Positions 27,725 through 39,300 of a stretch of 64,000 bases of DNA are shown here, one piece after another. The notes under the pieces were generated by a model. The model had not been told where the DNA came from and ran no database searches. It saw only the letters and a list, made by a program, of their open reading frames with translations. The stretch spans positions 310,001 to 374,000 of the forward strand of contig NZ_CP142422.1 in the NCBI RefSeq assembly GCF_035974275.1, in the 5' to 3' direction. Numbering within the stretch: the first letter of the stretch is position 1; each line of letters starts with the position of its first letter. The translations under genes and the position numbers were made by a program. The DNA is from Chryseobacterium sp. MYb264. Lineage in GTDB: Bacteria; Bacteroidota; Bacteroidia; Flavobacteriales; Weeksellaceae.

Positions 27725-28357
27725 GTCTAATACGTTCTTTTCCCTATCAATTATATCTTGTGATTTCAGAAAAAGACTGTAAGGGTCGAAATCTTCTGGA
27801 GGTTGCTGAACAGGCGATTTTAGGCGGTGTAGACATCATCCAGTTGCGTGAAAAATGGGCTTCCGATGAGGATTTTCTCACCATTGCGCTTCGTCTTAAA
27901 GAAATAACCGATAAATATCAAATTCCTTTGTCATTAATGATAATACTTTTGTCGTCCCAAAGAGGCTGACGCTTTTGGAATTCATGTGGGAAATAATGAT
28001 GTTCAGCCTTCCGTTTTACGTGAAACTTCATTTGAAAACAAAGTGATAGGATACTCCATAGAATATCTGAGCCAGCTTGAAAGCCAGGAGACTGTACTTT
28101 CTGATTATTTGGGAGTGAGCCCGATTTTTAAAACAGACACCAAAAAAGATACCGTTACCGAATGGGGACTTGAAGGGCTTTCTAAAATAAGAATGCTTAC
28201 GGATAAGCCGCTGGTGGCCATTGGTAATATCCATCTGAAGAATGCAAAAGCAGTCATGGAAGCCGGAGCAGATTGTATTGCCGTTGTATCGGAGATTTGT
28301 GGTGCAGAAAATCCTCAAAAGGCTGCCTTTAAACTAAAAAATGAAATCCTTTTATGA
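27721..28357 (+). pseudogene. thiE: Thiamine-phosphate synthase, two frameshifts
   Basis: ThiE joins the thiazole and pyrimidine phosphates. MSLIRSFPYQLYLVISEKDC opens well, with VDIIQLREK as the conserved LR-x-K segment. Near 27930 one base is missing: restoring it yields P-L-I-I-N-D-N-T-F-V. A second missing base near 27956 is needed to reach KEADAFGIHVGNNDV. After that KPLVAIGNIHLKNAKAVMEAGADCIAVVSEI is intact, with the phosphate-binding GI/GN and ADxxAVxS motifs. The gene overlaps thiM and thiD by 4 nt each. Confidence 0.85.
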
Positions 28358-29190
28358 ATAAATATACATATCCTTCCGTTCTTACGATTGCAGGTTTTGA
28401 CGGAAGCGGCGGTGTGCCGGTATTCAGGCGGATATCAAAACCATTTCCGCTTTGGGCTGTTATGCCACTTCAGTGTTAACGGCTCTGCCAGTACAGAATA
28501 CACAAGGTGTAAGAAGTATTTTTCCAATTCCTGTGGAAGCAGTCTCGCAGCAGATCAAAGCCATTTTGGACGATATATTTCCTGATGCCATAAAAATAGG
28601 CATGGTTCATACTCCTGAGCTGGTTGATGTCATTACGGAAACTTTAGCCCAATACAAAAAGGTTCCCATTGTATTTGATCCGGTGATGGGTGGCAACCAG
28701 CGGACATCGGCTGATAGAGGAAAAAACAATTGAGGTTATTATTAAGAAACTTTTTCCGATTGCTGAGATCATTACTCCCAATATGGATGAAGCGGCCATT
28801 TTAGCAGAGATGGAAGTCTGGACTTTAGCGGATATGAAATTGGCGGGCGAACGAATCAGGGAACTGGGTTGCAGAAATATATTGCTGAAAGGCGGTCATC
28901 TGGAAACAGAGAATATTACCTCCTTATTTTACAGTGGTGAAAATAACTGTGAGAACATTGAGTCGCTGAAAACAGAAACTAAAAATACCCATGGTTCGGG
29001 ATGTACGCTTTCCTCGGCGATTGCCTCTTTTATTGCGCAAGGAAGGAGTCTTGATACAGCGGTTGTTCTGTCACAGCAGTATGTATCCGATGCCATTCTC
29101 AACGGTCGGGATGTACAGACCGGAAAAGGAAATGGCCCTTTGAATCACTTTTTTAACCCTCAAAAGCTTATTAAAAATGAATTGGTCTGA
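28354..29190 (+). pseudogene. thiD: Hydroxymethylpyrimidine (phosphate) kinase, two frameshifts
   Basis: ThiD phosphorylates HMP and HMP-P. The start YPSVLTIAGFDGSGG breaks near 28413, where one missing base would give A-G-I-Q-A-D-I-K-T. The middle frame gives TALPVQNTQGV and KVPIVFDPVM, then a GGG at 28688-28690 has one G too many for V-A-T-S-G-H. The last frame contains ITPNMDEAAILA and THGSGCTLSSAIASFIAQG, the anion hole and catalytic GSGC motif. The 3' end overlaps tenA by 14 nt. Confidence 0.85.
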
Positions 29191-29827
29191 AACTGCATGG
29201 CGATCTATAGAAAAGATTTATCAGGATATTATAGAAATGCCTTTTATAGAAGAATTGTCACAGGGAACCTTGGAAAAACAGAAGTTCCAGTTTTATATCG
29301 CTCAGGATTCTTTGTATCTGGAGCATTTCGGAAGAACATTGGCATTGATTGGAAGCAAAGCCTATGATACCCAAGATGCCTTATCCTTTATGCGTTTTGC
29401 CGAAAATGCGATTGTGGTTGAGAATGCACTGCATGAATCTTATTTTAAAGAATTTGACATTTCGGATAAAGGAATTTTGCAGCCCGTATGTCATCATTAT
29501 ATTCATTTTTTAAGAAGTACTGCTGCTTTTGAGTCTGTAGAGGTTGCTATGGCAGCTACTTTACCATGCTTTTGGATCTATAAAAGGGTAGGAGACCATA
29601 TTATTCATCAAACGGAAAAGGAAGATCATCCTTTTGAGAGCTGGATTGAAACATACGGTGGCGAAGAGTTTGGAATGGCCGTAGAAAAGGCGATCTCAAT
29701 CTGTAATAAAGCGGCGGAAAATACAACTCCTGAAATCAGAAACAGAATGAAAGAAGCTTTTATAACCGCTTCCCGTTTAGAGTTCCTGTTTTGGCAGGCC
29801 GCTTATGATTTGAATGTTTGGTTATAA
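29177..29827 (+). CDS. tenA: Aminopyrimidine aminohydrolase / thiaminase II
   Basis: A 216-aa TenA that is intact and of normal length. MPFIEELSQGTLEKQKFQFY and IAQDSLYLEHFGRTLALI are the N-terminal family signature. The Cys in AMAATLPCFWIYKRVGD is the catalytic nucleophile, and ASRLEFLFWQAAYD is the C-terminal helix with the conserved Glu/Phe. TenA regenerates HMP from degraded thiamine, so with ThiM/ThiE/ThiD it makes a salvage-only operon (no thiC or thiG in the window). It is the only gene of the operon without a frameshift. Confidence 0.93.
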   Translation: MNWSETAWRSIEKIYQDIIEMPFIEELSQGTLEKQKFQFYIAQDSLYLEHFGRTLALIGSKAYDTQDALSFMRFAENAIVVENALHESYFKEFDISDKGILQPVCHHYIHFLRSTAAFESVEVAMAATLPCFWIYKRVGDHIIHQTEKEDHPFESWIETYGGEEFGMAVEKAISICNKAAENTTPEIRNRMKEAFITASRLEFLFWQAAYDLNVWL

Positions 29828-30048
29828 AAAGTGAGGCATAACGATTGTTGTAAATTACTATACTGACTATAGTTTTTGATTCTGTAGTTTCCGCTTTGAG
29901 ACACTGGGATAGGGACTGCTCAGAGCCGTGTACAAAAATTTTCTCTTTTTTTTTTAAAAAAAACCGTTTATAATGTTCTGATTATTAAATATTTCATTCT
30001 TTTTGTTGAATGAAAATCAGTGTAATCCCCTTTATTTAAAAGAAAAAA

Positions 30049-30078
30049 TTGGAATTTAAAAAAATAGTTGTATATTTG
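30049..30078 (+). promoter_or_regulatory. Bacteroidota sigma-AB-type promoter for tRNA
   Basis: TTG (30049-30051), 19 nt, then TATATTTG (30071-30078), an exact fit to TTG-N19-TAnnTTTG. It lies 11 nt before the tRNA. Confidence 0.8.
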
Positions 30079-30089
30079 CATCACAATAT

Positions 30090-30162
<73 letters not shown>

Positions 30163-30169
30163 CTAGGTA

Positions 30170-30208
30170 AAGAATCATACAAAACGTATGATTCTTTTTT
30201 TTTTTTTT
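30170..30208 (+). terminator. Rho-independent terminator after tRNA
   Basis: AAGAATCATAC / GTATGATTCTT form an 11-bp stem with a 5-nt loop (AAAAC), followed by a run of more than ten T. Confidence 0.9.
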
Positions 30209-30364
30209 ATCAAATTTTTTCGAAAAAGTGGATCAAGTACAAAAGTTGGGGACAAGGCAAAAGAGTTTAGATACTATAAGGTGAGATTTTTTGCTCTCGC
30301 AGATTTTGCAGATGATGCAGATTCTTTTCCTTACACTTTACATATTGAACACGAAGCCCCGCCA

Positions 30365-31310
30365 AGTTTTTTGACAACTCCCGTTTTAAGTCTCACCAAA
30401 CCTTTCTATAAAAGACTGCAAAGGTTAAACAAAGAAAATCAACGATACCATCTGTGGAAAATCTATGCGATCTGTGGGAAATAAAAATATTCGAGTATCC
30501 GTGGCGATAATATGCAGCCCTCAATTTTATCTTTGATAAAATCCTTGCGTCTTAAAAACATAAAGTATTAAAAAAAATATCTTTGCGGCTTTGCGAAAAA
30601 CCAACAAAATAGAGCAAGATCTGTGGGGAATAAAAATATTCGAGTATCTGTGGCGATAATATGCAGCCCTCAATTTTATCTTTGATAAAATCCTTGCGTC
30701 TTAAAAACATAAAGTATTAAAAAATATCTTTGCGGCTTTGCGAAAAACCAACAAATAGAGCCGGATCTGTGGGGAATAAAAATATTCGAGTATCTGTGGC
30801 GATAATATGCAGCCCTCAATTTTATCTTTGATAAAATCCTTGCGCCTTAAAAACATAAAGCATTAAAAAAATATCTTTGCGGTTTTGCGAAAAACCAACA
30901 AATAGAGCAGCATCTTTGAAAATCTGCACGATCTGTGGGGAATAAAAATATTCGAGTATCCGTGGCGATAATATACTGCCCTCAATTTTATCTTTGATAA
31001 AATCCTTGCGCCTTAAAAACATCAAGTATTAAAAAAAAATCTTTGCGTCTCTGCGAAAAACCAACAGAAACAGCAGCATCTGAAAATCTGCGATCTGTGG
31101 GAAATAAAAAATTCGAGTATCCGTGGCGATAATATGCAGCCCTCAATTTTATCTTTGATAAAATCCTTGCGCCTTAAAAACATCAAGTATTAAAAAAAAA
31201 TCTTTACGTCTTTGTGAAAAACCAACGGAAACAGCCTTACCCGTGAAAATCCTAGCATCTGTGGGAAATAAAAATATTCGTGCATTCATGGCCATACGAT
31301 GCAGCCCTCC
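30365..31310 (+). repeat. Tandem repeat array 2 (about five 146-166-bp units)
   Basis: CGAGTATC(C/T)GTGG recurs at 30492, 30641, 30787, 30953 and 31114, and as CGTGCATTCATGG at 31279: periods 149, 146, 166, 161 and 165 bp. Units share array 1 landmarks (ATGCAGCCCTC, CTTGCG-CTTAAAAACAT, ATCTGTGGG-AATAAAAA), but the central palindrome reads ATTTTATC-TTT-GATAAAAT, with its loop in the opposite sense to array 1. The same leader-like segment precedes it (30370-30490). No spacers or genes. Confidence 0.92.
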
Positions 31311-31474
31311 AAGTTAATTATCAATTTAAAAATTTATTTGCAGATAGTGTAACGATTGAATTATGGGGCTTTCGTCAATATAAAAAGAAATATGGATTTA
31401 AAAATTTGAAACTGGAAAATTTTTCTACCCATCTTATCGATTCATTACAGTTGGCTAATGATCATATCAATTAG
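31309..31474 (+). pseudogene. 3' remnant of an unidentified gene cut by array 2
   Basis: Array sequence stops at ATGCAGCCCTCC and a protein-like frame continues without its own start: NYQFKNLFADSVTIELWGFR, then KLENFSTHLIDSLQLANDHIN. About 55 codons with a normal stop. It looks like the C-terminus of a real gene whose 5' part was lost to the repeat. Family not recognised. Confidence 0.4.
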
Positions 31475-31590
31475 ATTAAAAAATAGACTAACTCCCACTC
31501 AATAGTGAAAATTTAAGTACGCGTTTGATTATTAGGTGAAGCATAATAAAAAAGGCAAAAATATTTTCTTAATTATCATAGTAAATGTTC

Positions 31591-31598
31591 TATATTTG
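31591..31598 (+). promoter_or_regulatory. -7 element of the toxin locus
   Basis: TATATTTG matches TAnnTTTG, 20 nt before the ATG at 31618. The -33 position reads TTA rather than TTG. It could drive the 1565-aa gene and the precursor after it. Confidence 0.5.
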
Positions 31599-31617
31599 TG
31601 GAAACACAAAAATACAT

Positions 31618-34600
31618 ATGAGAAAAATCTTTATTCTGTTCATTATTCTGTCATTTTATTTTTCAAACTGTGCTTCAGCACATATTGTAAGCATAACAGA
31701 CTCCGTTAGATTTAATAAAGGATTAAATACCAGAAAGGAAAACGGACATCTATTTTTATCATCCACTACAGATCGTTTTTTAAAATCGGAAAGTAATGAT
31801 CCTGATACCGATGCCGAAATTGGTAAAGCCATAGGATCATTTAACAAACTTGAAAGCAGTGGGAATTTTACCAATACGATCAATCCCAGTGATCTTACCG
31901 AACTTCCGATAGGAATACGCGAAAATATCTCCAATGTGGAGTATGGCATTGTGGTCACTAAAGCCAAATTTACCCCAGAGTATGCGCTCATTAATGTATA
32001 TGCCCGTGTTGTGACCCCACAGCAAGGGATTGAAGGGGGTAAGAAAACCCTTTTTTTTGGTGCTGAAGATATAAAGCTTTCTTATAACGGGAAAATTATT
32101 GGTGATGCCAAGTTATCCTTATTGGGTGATATCAATATGCCTTTCAATCAAAATCAATGGATGCTTACTCTTGAAGGAGGGCGTATCAATAAACTCAATG
32201 GTGGGAGTGTAAATGACAATACTTATGTGATTATCGATTGTGATGGCATCAAAGAACTTTCACTAAAAGGAAATGTCCAGATCTCAAGAAATGTATTGGT
32301 TCCGCTGGATCAGAACGGAGCCGTTTTACCGGAAATTGGAAACAATGGACAAACCAACAGAGTTCGCGGAGATTTTGCTTTTAAAGCTACGGACTGGAAT
32401 GATATTCTGGTGAAAGTGAGCATCTCACCTTTTGCAATTACATCTCAAATTAAAAATCAGGATAAAGGATATTTTTCATTCTTTGTGAATAATGCTGTTT
32501 TGGATTTGAGTGACTTGCGGACTGATCCAAGTGTTGTATTTCCCCAATACTATGATACTCATGGCTATTTGATTGGAGGGGCAGAATCCTGGCGGGGGTT
32601 ATACGTCCAGACTTTAAATATAGGACTTCCCCAGGAATTTAAAACAGAAGACCATATCGACAGCAGGGTTTCTTTTGAAGCGAATAATCTTCTGATCGAT
32701 TCTTATGGTGTATCAGGAAGTTTTGCGGCTAATAATCTATTTCCGATTGACAGAGGAGTAACCAATAAAGAAAATGCATGGAGATATTCTCTGGATAAAA
32801 TTGGAGTTGATTTAGCTGCCTCTAAAATTGTAGGAGCCAACCTGGAAGGAACAGTTCAGCTTCCTATTCAAAAAAATAATGACAGTCAAAATAATGGTAT
32901 CCCTAAGTATTTGGGATACCGTGGTATGATAACGGAAGAAGAGTATTTAATTTCTGTTACCACTTTTGATCAGATTAAATTTGATATCTGGAGTGCAAAA
33001 GCAATGATTGACGCAGGATCAACTATTGAGATGAGGGTGAAAAATCGCGAATTTTTACCCAAAGCTATTCTTAACGGCAGTCTGGATATTGGAGCCAATG
33101 CAAAATACGCAGAAAGTAGTGATCCTAATGAAAAGAAAGATGCTGATTTTAAAGGGGTAAAGTTTCAGGGTTTGACCCTTCAAACAAAAGCACCTTACAT
33201 CACAGCACAATATTTTGGGGTTAAAGGCGAACAGAAATTAGCAGGCTTTCCTGCGAGCATTAAAGATATCGTAATTATTGCCGATGGTTCTCAGGTAAGC
33301 TTAGGATTTGACGTAAGCGTAAGCCTACAGGAAGATCGTTTTTCTGCTACAGGGGGAATGATGATCAGGGGGCTTATTGCTAACGAAAATAATAAACAAC
33401 GGTGGAGATACGATGGTTTTAATTTAACAAAATTAGGGCTTAGAAAGGTTGATATTGGAGTAGCAATTGTCACGGGAGAATTTCAGATCATGCGTAATGA
33501 TCCCCTTTATGGCAATGGATTTACTGCACATCTTAATGCTGAAATAAAAGGGATAAAAGGAGTTACTGTTGATGTGAATGCAGCTTATGGTTTCAGCACT
33601 TTCAGGTATTGGGGCTTTGAAGGCTCAGTAAAAGGGCTCAAGATCCAGGCAACAGCACTTACGATTACAGGGTTTACAGGCGGGGCGTTTTATCATATGA
33701 TTCCGGACAGGGATATGACCATAAATCCAGCCTACGCAGACAAGGCATTGGTCTTAAAGCCTGATAATACAGTAGGCTTAGCTCTAAGAGCCGGAATTTA
33801 CGGTTCGATTGCCGACGAAAAAGCAGTCAGTATTATGGCTGGATTTAATATTTCCACCAATCCCAATGGCGGTTTAGCCAATATCGGATTTTTAGGAGAG
33901 GCTGTTGTGATGGCTGATTTATCTAAACTGGTGCCGGGAGATCCTTTAGCAGGAGTAAAAGATAAGTTCAAAGAAATGACCGGAAAACCCGGCTTCCTGA
34001 ATGATATTAAAAAGAGTGGTGTAGGAAAGACCTTTTTAGATACAAAAATGGTTGATGAGCAATATCCGGTCACTGAAAAAGTAGAGGGGTCCATTTATGC
34101 AAAGCTGGCTATGAATTACGATTTCAATAATAGCGTTTTTCATGCAAGCCTTGATGTTTTTGTAGATATTGCTCACGGAATTATTAAAGGTATCGGTCCT
34201 AATGGAAGGGCAGGATGGGCGGTTGTCCACATTGCACCGGATGAATGGTATATGCACATTGGAACCCCGACAGATATGATCGGGTTAAAAGTTGGCCTGG
34301 GAAGTTTCTATCTTCAGTCCGGAAGCTACTTTATGGTAGGAACCCGTATTCCGGGTAGCCCGCCGCCACCGCCTGAAGTGGCAGAGATTTTAGGGCTTGA
34401 GGCTAATGATCTTGACTATATGAGCAGCCTGAATGCATTAGGTGAAGGAAAAGGTTTTGCATTCGGAACCCACCTGAAGTTTGATACAGGAGATATGACC
34501 GCTTTGTTCCTTTACGCCCGTTTCCAGGCAGGTTTAGGAACAGATATTATGCTGAAAAACTATGGTGAAGCAAAATGTTCCAACCGTGGCGGAGATCAGA

Positions 34601-36315
34601 TCGGTATCAACGGATGGTATGCCAACGGACAGGCTTATGTTTATTTGCAGGGTGAGCTTGGAATTAAAATAAAACTGTGGTTCATCAAAAAGAAAATTCC
34701 TATTATCAAAGCCGGTGTTGCTTCTTTATTACAGGCAAAAGGACCTAATCCCTATTGGGTGAGAGGATACCTTGGTGGGTATTATAACCTGCTTGGAGGG
34801 ATGATCAAAGGAAGATTCAGATTCAAGATGGAATTCGGAGAAGAATGCGTACTGGAAAACTCCTCTGTTCTTGGAGGCATGAAGATTATTTCTGACCTTA
34901 CTCCCAAAAAAGATGAAACCGATGTAGACGTATTTGCAATTCCGCAGGCAACTTTCGCTGTTCGCGTGAATGACCCGATTGTAATTCCTGAAGATGACGG
35001 AGACCATACTTACAAAGTTGTGGTAGATAAAATGACCATTATCGATGATCAGGGTAAAGAAATTAAAGGAGTTATAGAATATGCCAATTCTAAAGATGTA
35101 GCCAACTTTGTTTCTGAAGATATTCTTCCTCCGAATAAAACATTAAAAGCGATCGCTCAGGTAAGTTTCATGGAGAAAAAGAACGGAATGTATGAAGTGG
35201 TAATGGCTGACGGACAAAAAGCAATTGAAATAGAAGAAAGAACGTTTACAACAGGATCAGCTCCTACCGTTATCCCTTTGAGTAATATTAAATATGCCTA
35301 TCCGGTTCCTGAGCAGGAAAATTATTATACAGGAGAAGCCAATACAGGGTATATACAGCTGAAGCGCGGACAGGATTATTTATTTGATGATCCCAACTGG
35401 AACACGGTATCCGCGTTTGCTGCTGAATCACCTGCTGAAAGTAATTTCTCTTATAACACCAATGATAATGTGGTCAATTTCAATGTACCTCATCTTGGGA
35501 AACAAAAGGATTACACCTTTGCATTAATTGCAAAAAATAAAAATGGAAATAGCAGTTCCACAGAAAATAGCACGGTTGAAGAGACGGTAAAAACAGAGAC
35601 GAGTACAGATGATTCTGCCGTTTCGGTAACTACTGAGGTTAAAAAAGCGCAGAGTCTTTCTAAAAACGGGGAGATTGAAAGATTGGCATTTACCTTCAGA
35701 ACCAGTAAGTATAATACATTCGAAAACAAGCTATCTTCATTGAACTTTAATCCTTTGTGGATCAAATTAAGCTCCGATGTGGTTACCCTTCAGAATAATA
35801 TGAATGCTGATGAATATTTTGATGCCACTGAAATTTCAGGCTCAAAATATACAGACAATAAACCTTTGATTGATCTTACGGCATTGATGGATGATTCCTT
35901 TGCGGGTAAATTTAAGGGATTGATTTATAATAATTATCCAATTGATGAATTAACATTAAACAGAGCAGAAAGTGAAGATGATTTTGCGGGGATTCCACCC
36001 ACAAAAGCATTCCCTGTCTTTACATCCTATCTCCAATATTTAGGAAACGATAAAGGAAATGGGTTCTTAAAACAAACCTTCCCGTTCAAGTATGATCTTT
36101 TCAGTTATTATAAATCCGACTGGTATGAGCTGATCTCAAAAGCCGCTTCAAAATATGTAGGTTCTCCGGCGAATGTAAGACCACAGGCAATTAATGCTTT
36201 ACTGGAATCTACCTATGGAATTATCCCTGAAGCTAAGTATAAAGTGAGAGCAAAATATACCCTTCCGGGAAATAAACAGGGGACAGAAAAACAAATCAAT
36301 TATGAATTTAAATAG
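31618..36315 (+). CDS. Very large secreted protein (1565 aa) preceding the toxin precursor
   Basis: The ATG at 31618 gives a clear signal peptide (KIFILFIILSFYFSNCASAH). The mature chain is long and beta-rich. The middle (~residues 480-950) has repeated hydrophobic-Gly segments such as GFDVSVSLQEDRFSATGG and AHLNAEIKGIKGVTVDVNAA that look like many-stranded sheet or solenoid, followed by PGSPPPPPEVAEILGLEA. The C-terminal ~400 residues contain Ig-like segments (PTVIPLSNIKYAYPVPEQ). No T9SS sorting domain or enzyme motif is seen. The gene is 22 nt upstream of the TANFOR-type precursor, implying a shared delivery role, which is inferred. Confidence 0.7.
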   Translation: MRKIFILFIILSFYFSNCASAHIVSITDSVRFNKGLNTRKENGHLFLSSTTDRFLKSESNDPDTDAEIGKAIGSFNKLESSGNFTNTINPSDLTELPIGIRENISNVEYGIVVTKAKFTPEYALINVYARVVTPQQGIEGGKKTLFFGAEDIKLSYNGKIIGDAKLSLLGDINMPFNQNQWMLTLEGGRINKLNGGSVNDNTYVIIDCDGIKELSLKGNVQISRNVLVPLDQNGAVLPEIGNNGQTNRVRGDFAFKATDWNDILVKVSISPFAITSQIKNQDKGYFSFFVNNAVLDLSDLRTDPSVVFPQYYDTHGYLIGGAESWRGLYVQTLNIGLPQEFKTEDHIDSRVSFEANNLLIDSYGVSGSFAANNLFPIDRGVTNKENAWRYSLDKIGVDLAASKIVGANLEGTVQLPIQKNNDSQNNGIPKYLGYRGMITEEEYLISVTTFDQIKFDIWSAKAMIDAGSTIEMRVKNREFLPKAILNGSLDIGANAKYAESSDPNEKKDADFKGVKFQGLTLQTKAPYITAQYFGVKGEQKLAGFPASIKDIVIIADGSQVSLGFDVSVSLQEDRFSATGGMMIRGLIANENNKQRWRYDGFNLTKLGLRKVDIGVAIVTGEFQIMRNDPLYGNGFTAHLNAEIKGIKGVTVDVNAAYGFSTFRYWGFEGSVKGLKIQATALTITGFTGGAFYHMIPDRDMTINPAYADKALVLKPDNTVGLALRAGIYGSIADEKAVSIMAGFNISTNPNGGLANIGFLGEAVVMADLSKLVPGDPLAGVKDKFKEMTGKPGFLNDIKKSGVGKTFLDTKMVDEQYPVTEKVEGSIYAKLAMNYDFNNSVFHASLDVFVDIAHGIIKGIGPNGRAGWAVVHIAPDEWYMHIGTPTDMIGLKVGLGSFYLQSGSYFMVGTRIPGSPPPPPEVAEILGLEANDLDYMSSLNALGEGKGFAFGTHLKFDTGDMTALFLYARFQAGLGTDIMLKNYGEAKCSNRGGDQIGINGWYANGQAYVYLQGELGIKIKLWFIKKKIPIIKAGVASLLQAKGPNPYWVRGYLGGYYNLLGGMIKGRFRFKMEFGEECVLENSSVLGGMKIISDLTPKKDETDVDVFAIPQATFAVRVNDPIVIPEDDGDHTYKVVVDKMTIIDDQGKEIKGVIEYANSKDVANFVSEDILPPNKTLKAIAQVSFMEKKNGMYEVVMADGQKAIEIEERTFTTGSAPTVIPLSNIKYAYPVPEQENYYTGEANTGYIQLKRGQDYLFDDPNWNTVSAFAAESPAESNFSYNTNDNVVNFNVPHLGKQKDYTFALIAKNKNGNSSSTENSTVEETVKTETSTDDSAVSVTTEVKKAQSLSKNGEIERLAFTFRTSKYNTFENKLSSLNFNPLWIKLSSDVVTLQNNMNADEYFDATEISGSKYTDNKPLIDLTALMDDSFAGKFKGLIYNNYPIDELTLNRAESEDDFAGIPPTKAFPVFTSYLQYLGNDKGNGFLKQTFPFKYDLFSYYKSDWYELISKAASKYVGSPANVRPQAINALLESTYGIIPEAKYKVRAKYTLPGNKQGTEKQINYEFK

Positions 36316-36337
36316 GCTGTAAGCAAAAAACATAAAA

Positions 36338-39300
36338 ATGATGAACATGAAAATGTATTTTCAACGATATAAAAAAAATCAGCAGAGATGGGCTTCTTAT
36401 TATTCGAAGCTCATCACCCTGCTTTTGCTTACAGCGTATAGCGTATTGCCGACAGCGAAAGCCCAGCAGTATCCTGTTAAGCTGGTTCCTGTTGTTATTC
36501 CTCCCTACAGTTTAAAAATTGGAGACTATTCAACAAGTAGCGATAACAAGCTTCAGCTGCAGGTTTTAATGACAGATTTACTGGAGCCTCAACACCAGAC
36601 AGGAATTAAATTTTCCCTGGAGGCGGGGTTAAATGCTGTGCCACTGGCGAGATCCAATGATTTTATTGTCGGCATGAATCCTTTTATGCTCTATCCGGGT
36701 AACAGTATTACATTAACGAATGTTGACCTTAGATCATTATTTGAACTGCAAAATCTGTCGGGAATCAATGCGCTTCAGTATTCCAAACCCCTGTCGGATG
36801 GTGTGTATCAATTCTGTTTTCAGGCGTATGATTTTTATACCAAAAATAATCTTTCATCTAAAACCTGTGCTACGGTATTTTTGGTTCAGTATGATCCACC
36901 CATGCTTACCCTGCCGCAAAATGCAGAAAAAGTGCAGGCACTTTCGCCATATGGCGGAGGACCGGGGGTTGTATTCCAATGGATGCCGAGACAGATTGCT
37001 CCCAACACGAAATATATTTTTACTTTAAAAGAGCTTTGGGATCAGGGGCAAAGTCCAATTTCAGGTTTTCTCTCATCACCCGCCCTTTGGACAGAAGAAA
37101 CCTATGCGCCTACTTTGTATTACGGGATAGACAAAACGCAGCTCATGCCGGGAAAAAGATACGCCTGGCAGGTACAGGCGAAATCGGGTAATCCGGTTTT
37201 AGGGGCTAATCCGACAGATGATAACGGAGTCTATAAAAACAACGGATTATCTGAGATTTTTTATTTTGATTATGTAGAAAACTGTGCGGTTCCTACTTTA
37301 TTGATGGCTAAAAATGTAGGCAGGGGAAGGGTAGAACTTCAATGGAGCATTGCGGGACAGCCGGCAGGTCTGTACAACGTACAGTACCGTAAAAAAGGAA
37401 GCACTGCAGATTGGGTAACCCAGCAAAGTTATCAGGCTTCCGCAATCATTACAGGACTGGAAGATAAAACAGAATATGAATACCGTATTGGTTCAGTTTG
37501 CGGAAATGTACAGACTTTTAACAATAACAATCCTTTTGAAAACGGAAATTCGGGAGGTAATGCCTATTCGTATAGCAGCGTGCAGTATTTTACAACAGAT
37601 GCTGACGATAAAGATAATAACTACCAGTGCGGGATTATGCCTGCTATTGATATCGCCAATAAAACTCCATTAAATACTCAATTAGGAAACAATGAAGTCT
37701 TTACAGCGGGAGATTTCCCTGTTACGGTATTATCAGCACAGGGAAGTGGAGTATATACAGGGACAGGATATATTGAAGTTCCGTATTTAGCCAATACTAA
37801 GTTAAAAGTCACCTTCAACAACATTAAGCTAAATACTGATAAAAAGCTAATTGAGGGCGTTGTAGAAACCACCTATGATCCTACGGAAAGTAACGTGTAT
37901 GATGGTGGTATCTTTGACATGCTAGATCAGGCGGTTAGAGATAGCGAAATAAGAACTAATGAGGCGATCAATCAAACTTTCTTCTACCAGAATAGCTTTG
38001 ATGTGGTAATGAATAACCAAACTGTTATTAATAATATTATAACGCCATATATTACCAATCTTACCAATTTAGGTTTAATAAATACCAGCCTGAAAGATCA
38101 GATTCTTGCTGAGCAACAGAAGCAAAAAGACATACTAAATGGGTTAGATTGTCCTAAAAAAGAAGGCAGCAAAGATGAAGAAGATAAGGGTAAAAATAAA
38201 GAAGAAAACAAAGAGCAGACGAATAAGCCAAAAGGTAGTGATGATGACGTTCGAATAATAGAAACCGAGTGTGATAAAAAGCTGAAAGATTATCAGCAAT
38301 CTCAAATAAAGCTTCTTGCGCTAATGAAGCAGGCACAACAACAAGCGGCAGATAAAATTACAAGCGGGCAGGCATTTCCTCCAAAATATACTGATATTGG
38401 AAGTGCAGAACCTCCAAAACCAATTACAGCATCTCGTCTGCGTGAGATACAATCACATTGTGAAGATGGGGCCTTGGGATATTGGGAAGCGAAAGGCTTT
38501 GTAAAAGTAGAAAATAATGGTAATCCTTTCTACTATTGCAGGTTAGGAGATGAGGTATTTTATCATTACAAACAACCTGGTGATACATATGGCTATGAAA
38601 ATTATTGGTTTGTAGATGGAAACTGGTATATGGAAGGTACCACACAACAGTGTGCGGGAGAGGCGTTTAACTGTTTTGTAGTGTATGATGCGGTTTCCAA
38701 AAAATATGTGTTAGCCAATCTGGAAACCGGAGAAAGTAGTGGAGAGCAGGCAGCAGACTTTATTACCTGGCTATTTGTACGGGATATGCCGTTGATGATT
38801 GTGGGAGGAAGCAGCGGAAGCATTTATGAGATATTGGTAAACGGTCTTGGTGATCCGTTAATAAGTGCTTTAAATGCTACGGATAAAATAACTGATGAAG
38901 AAGCTTTAGCGGCACAAGTGACACTGGCTTTGTCTGGAAATGTAAAGCACCTTACGCCTGAAAATCTTAGCAAAATAAAGACGGTACTTACGGCTAAGTT
39001 TAAAACTATAACTAAGAGATCTGGAAAGAATGCAAAAGTAATTGCAGAGGAATTAAAAGAGGAGATAGTAGAAATTGTAGGAAAGAGCAGTGAAATTGAT
39101 GTTTCAAAATTAAAGCTGCGAAATATAATGGAAGGTGCTGATGATTGGGTTATGGTTTTTTATGATGATGTTAATTTGGGTGATGTTATTCTCTCTAATG
39201 GAGTTACATTAGAATTAGATATTGTTGTACCAAAAGCTTTACAAGGAAAAGGTATCTTAAAAGAAATTTTTAATCAAGCAATTCAAAAATTTAATCCATT

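Noticed and set aside
26927..29190. Programmed frameshifting in the thiamine genes
   Set aside because: Six sites of mixed sign and no shared slippery site plus stimulator; decay or sequence error is simpler.
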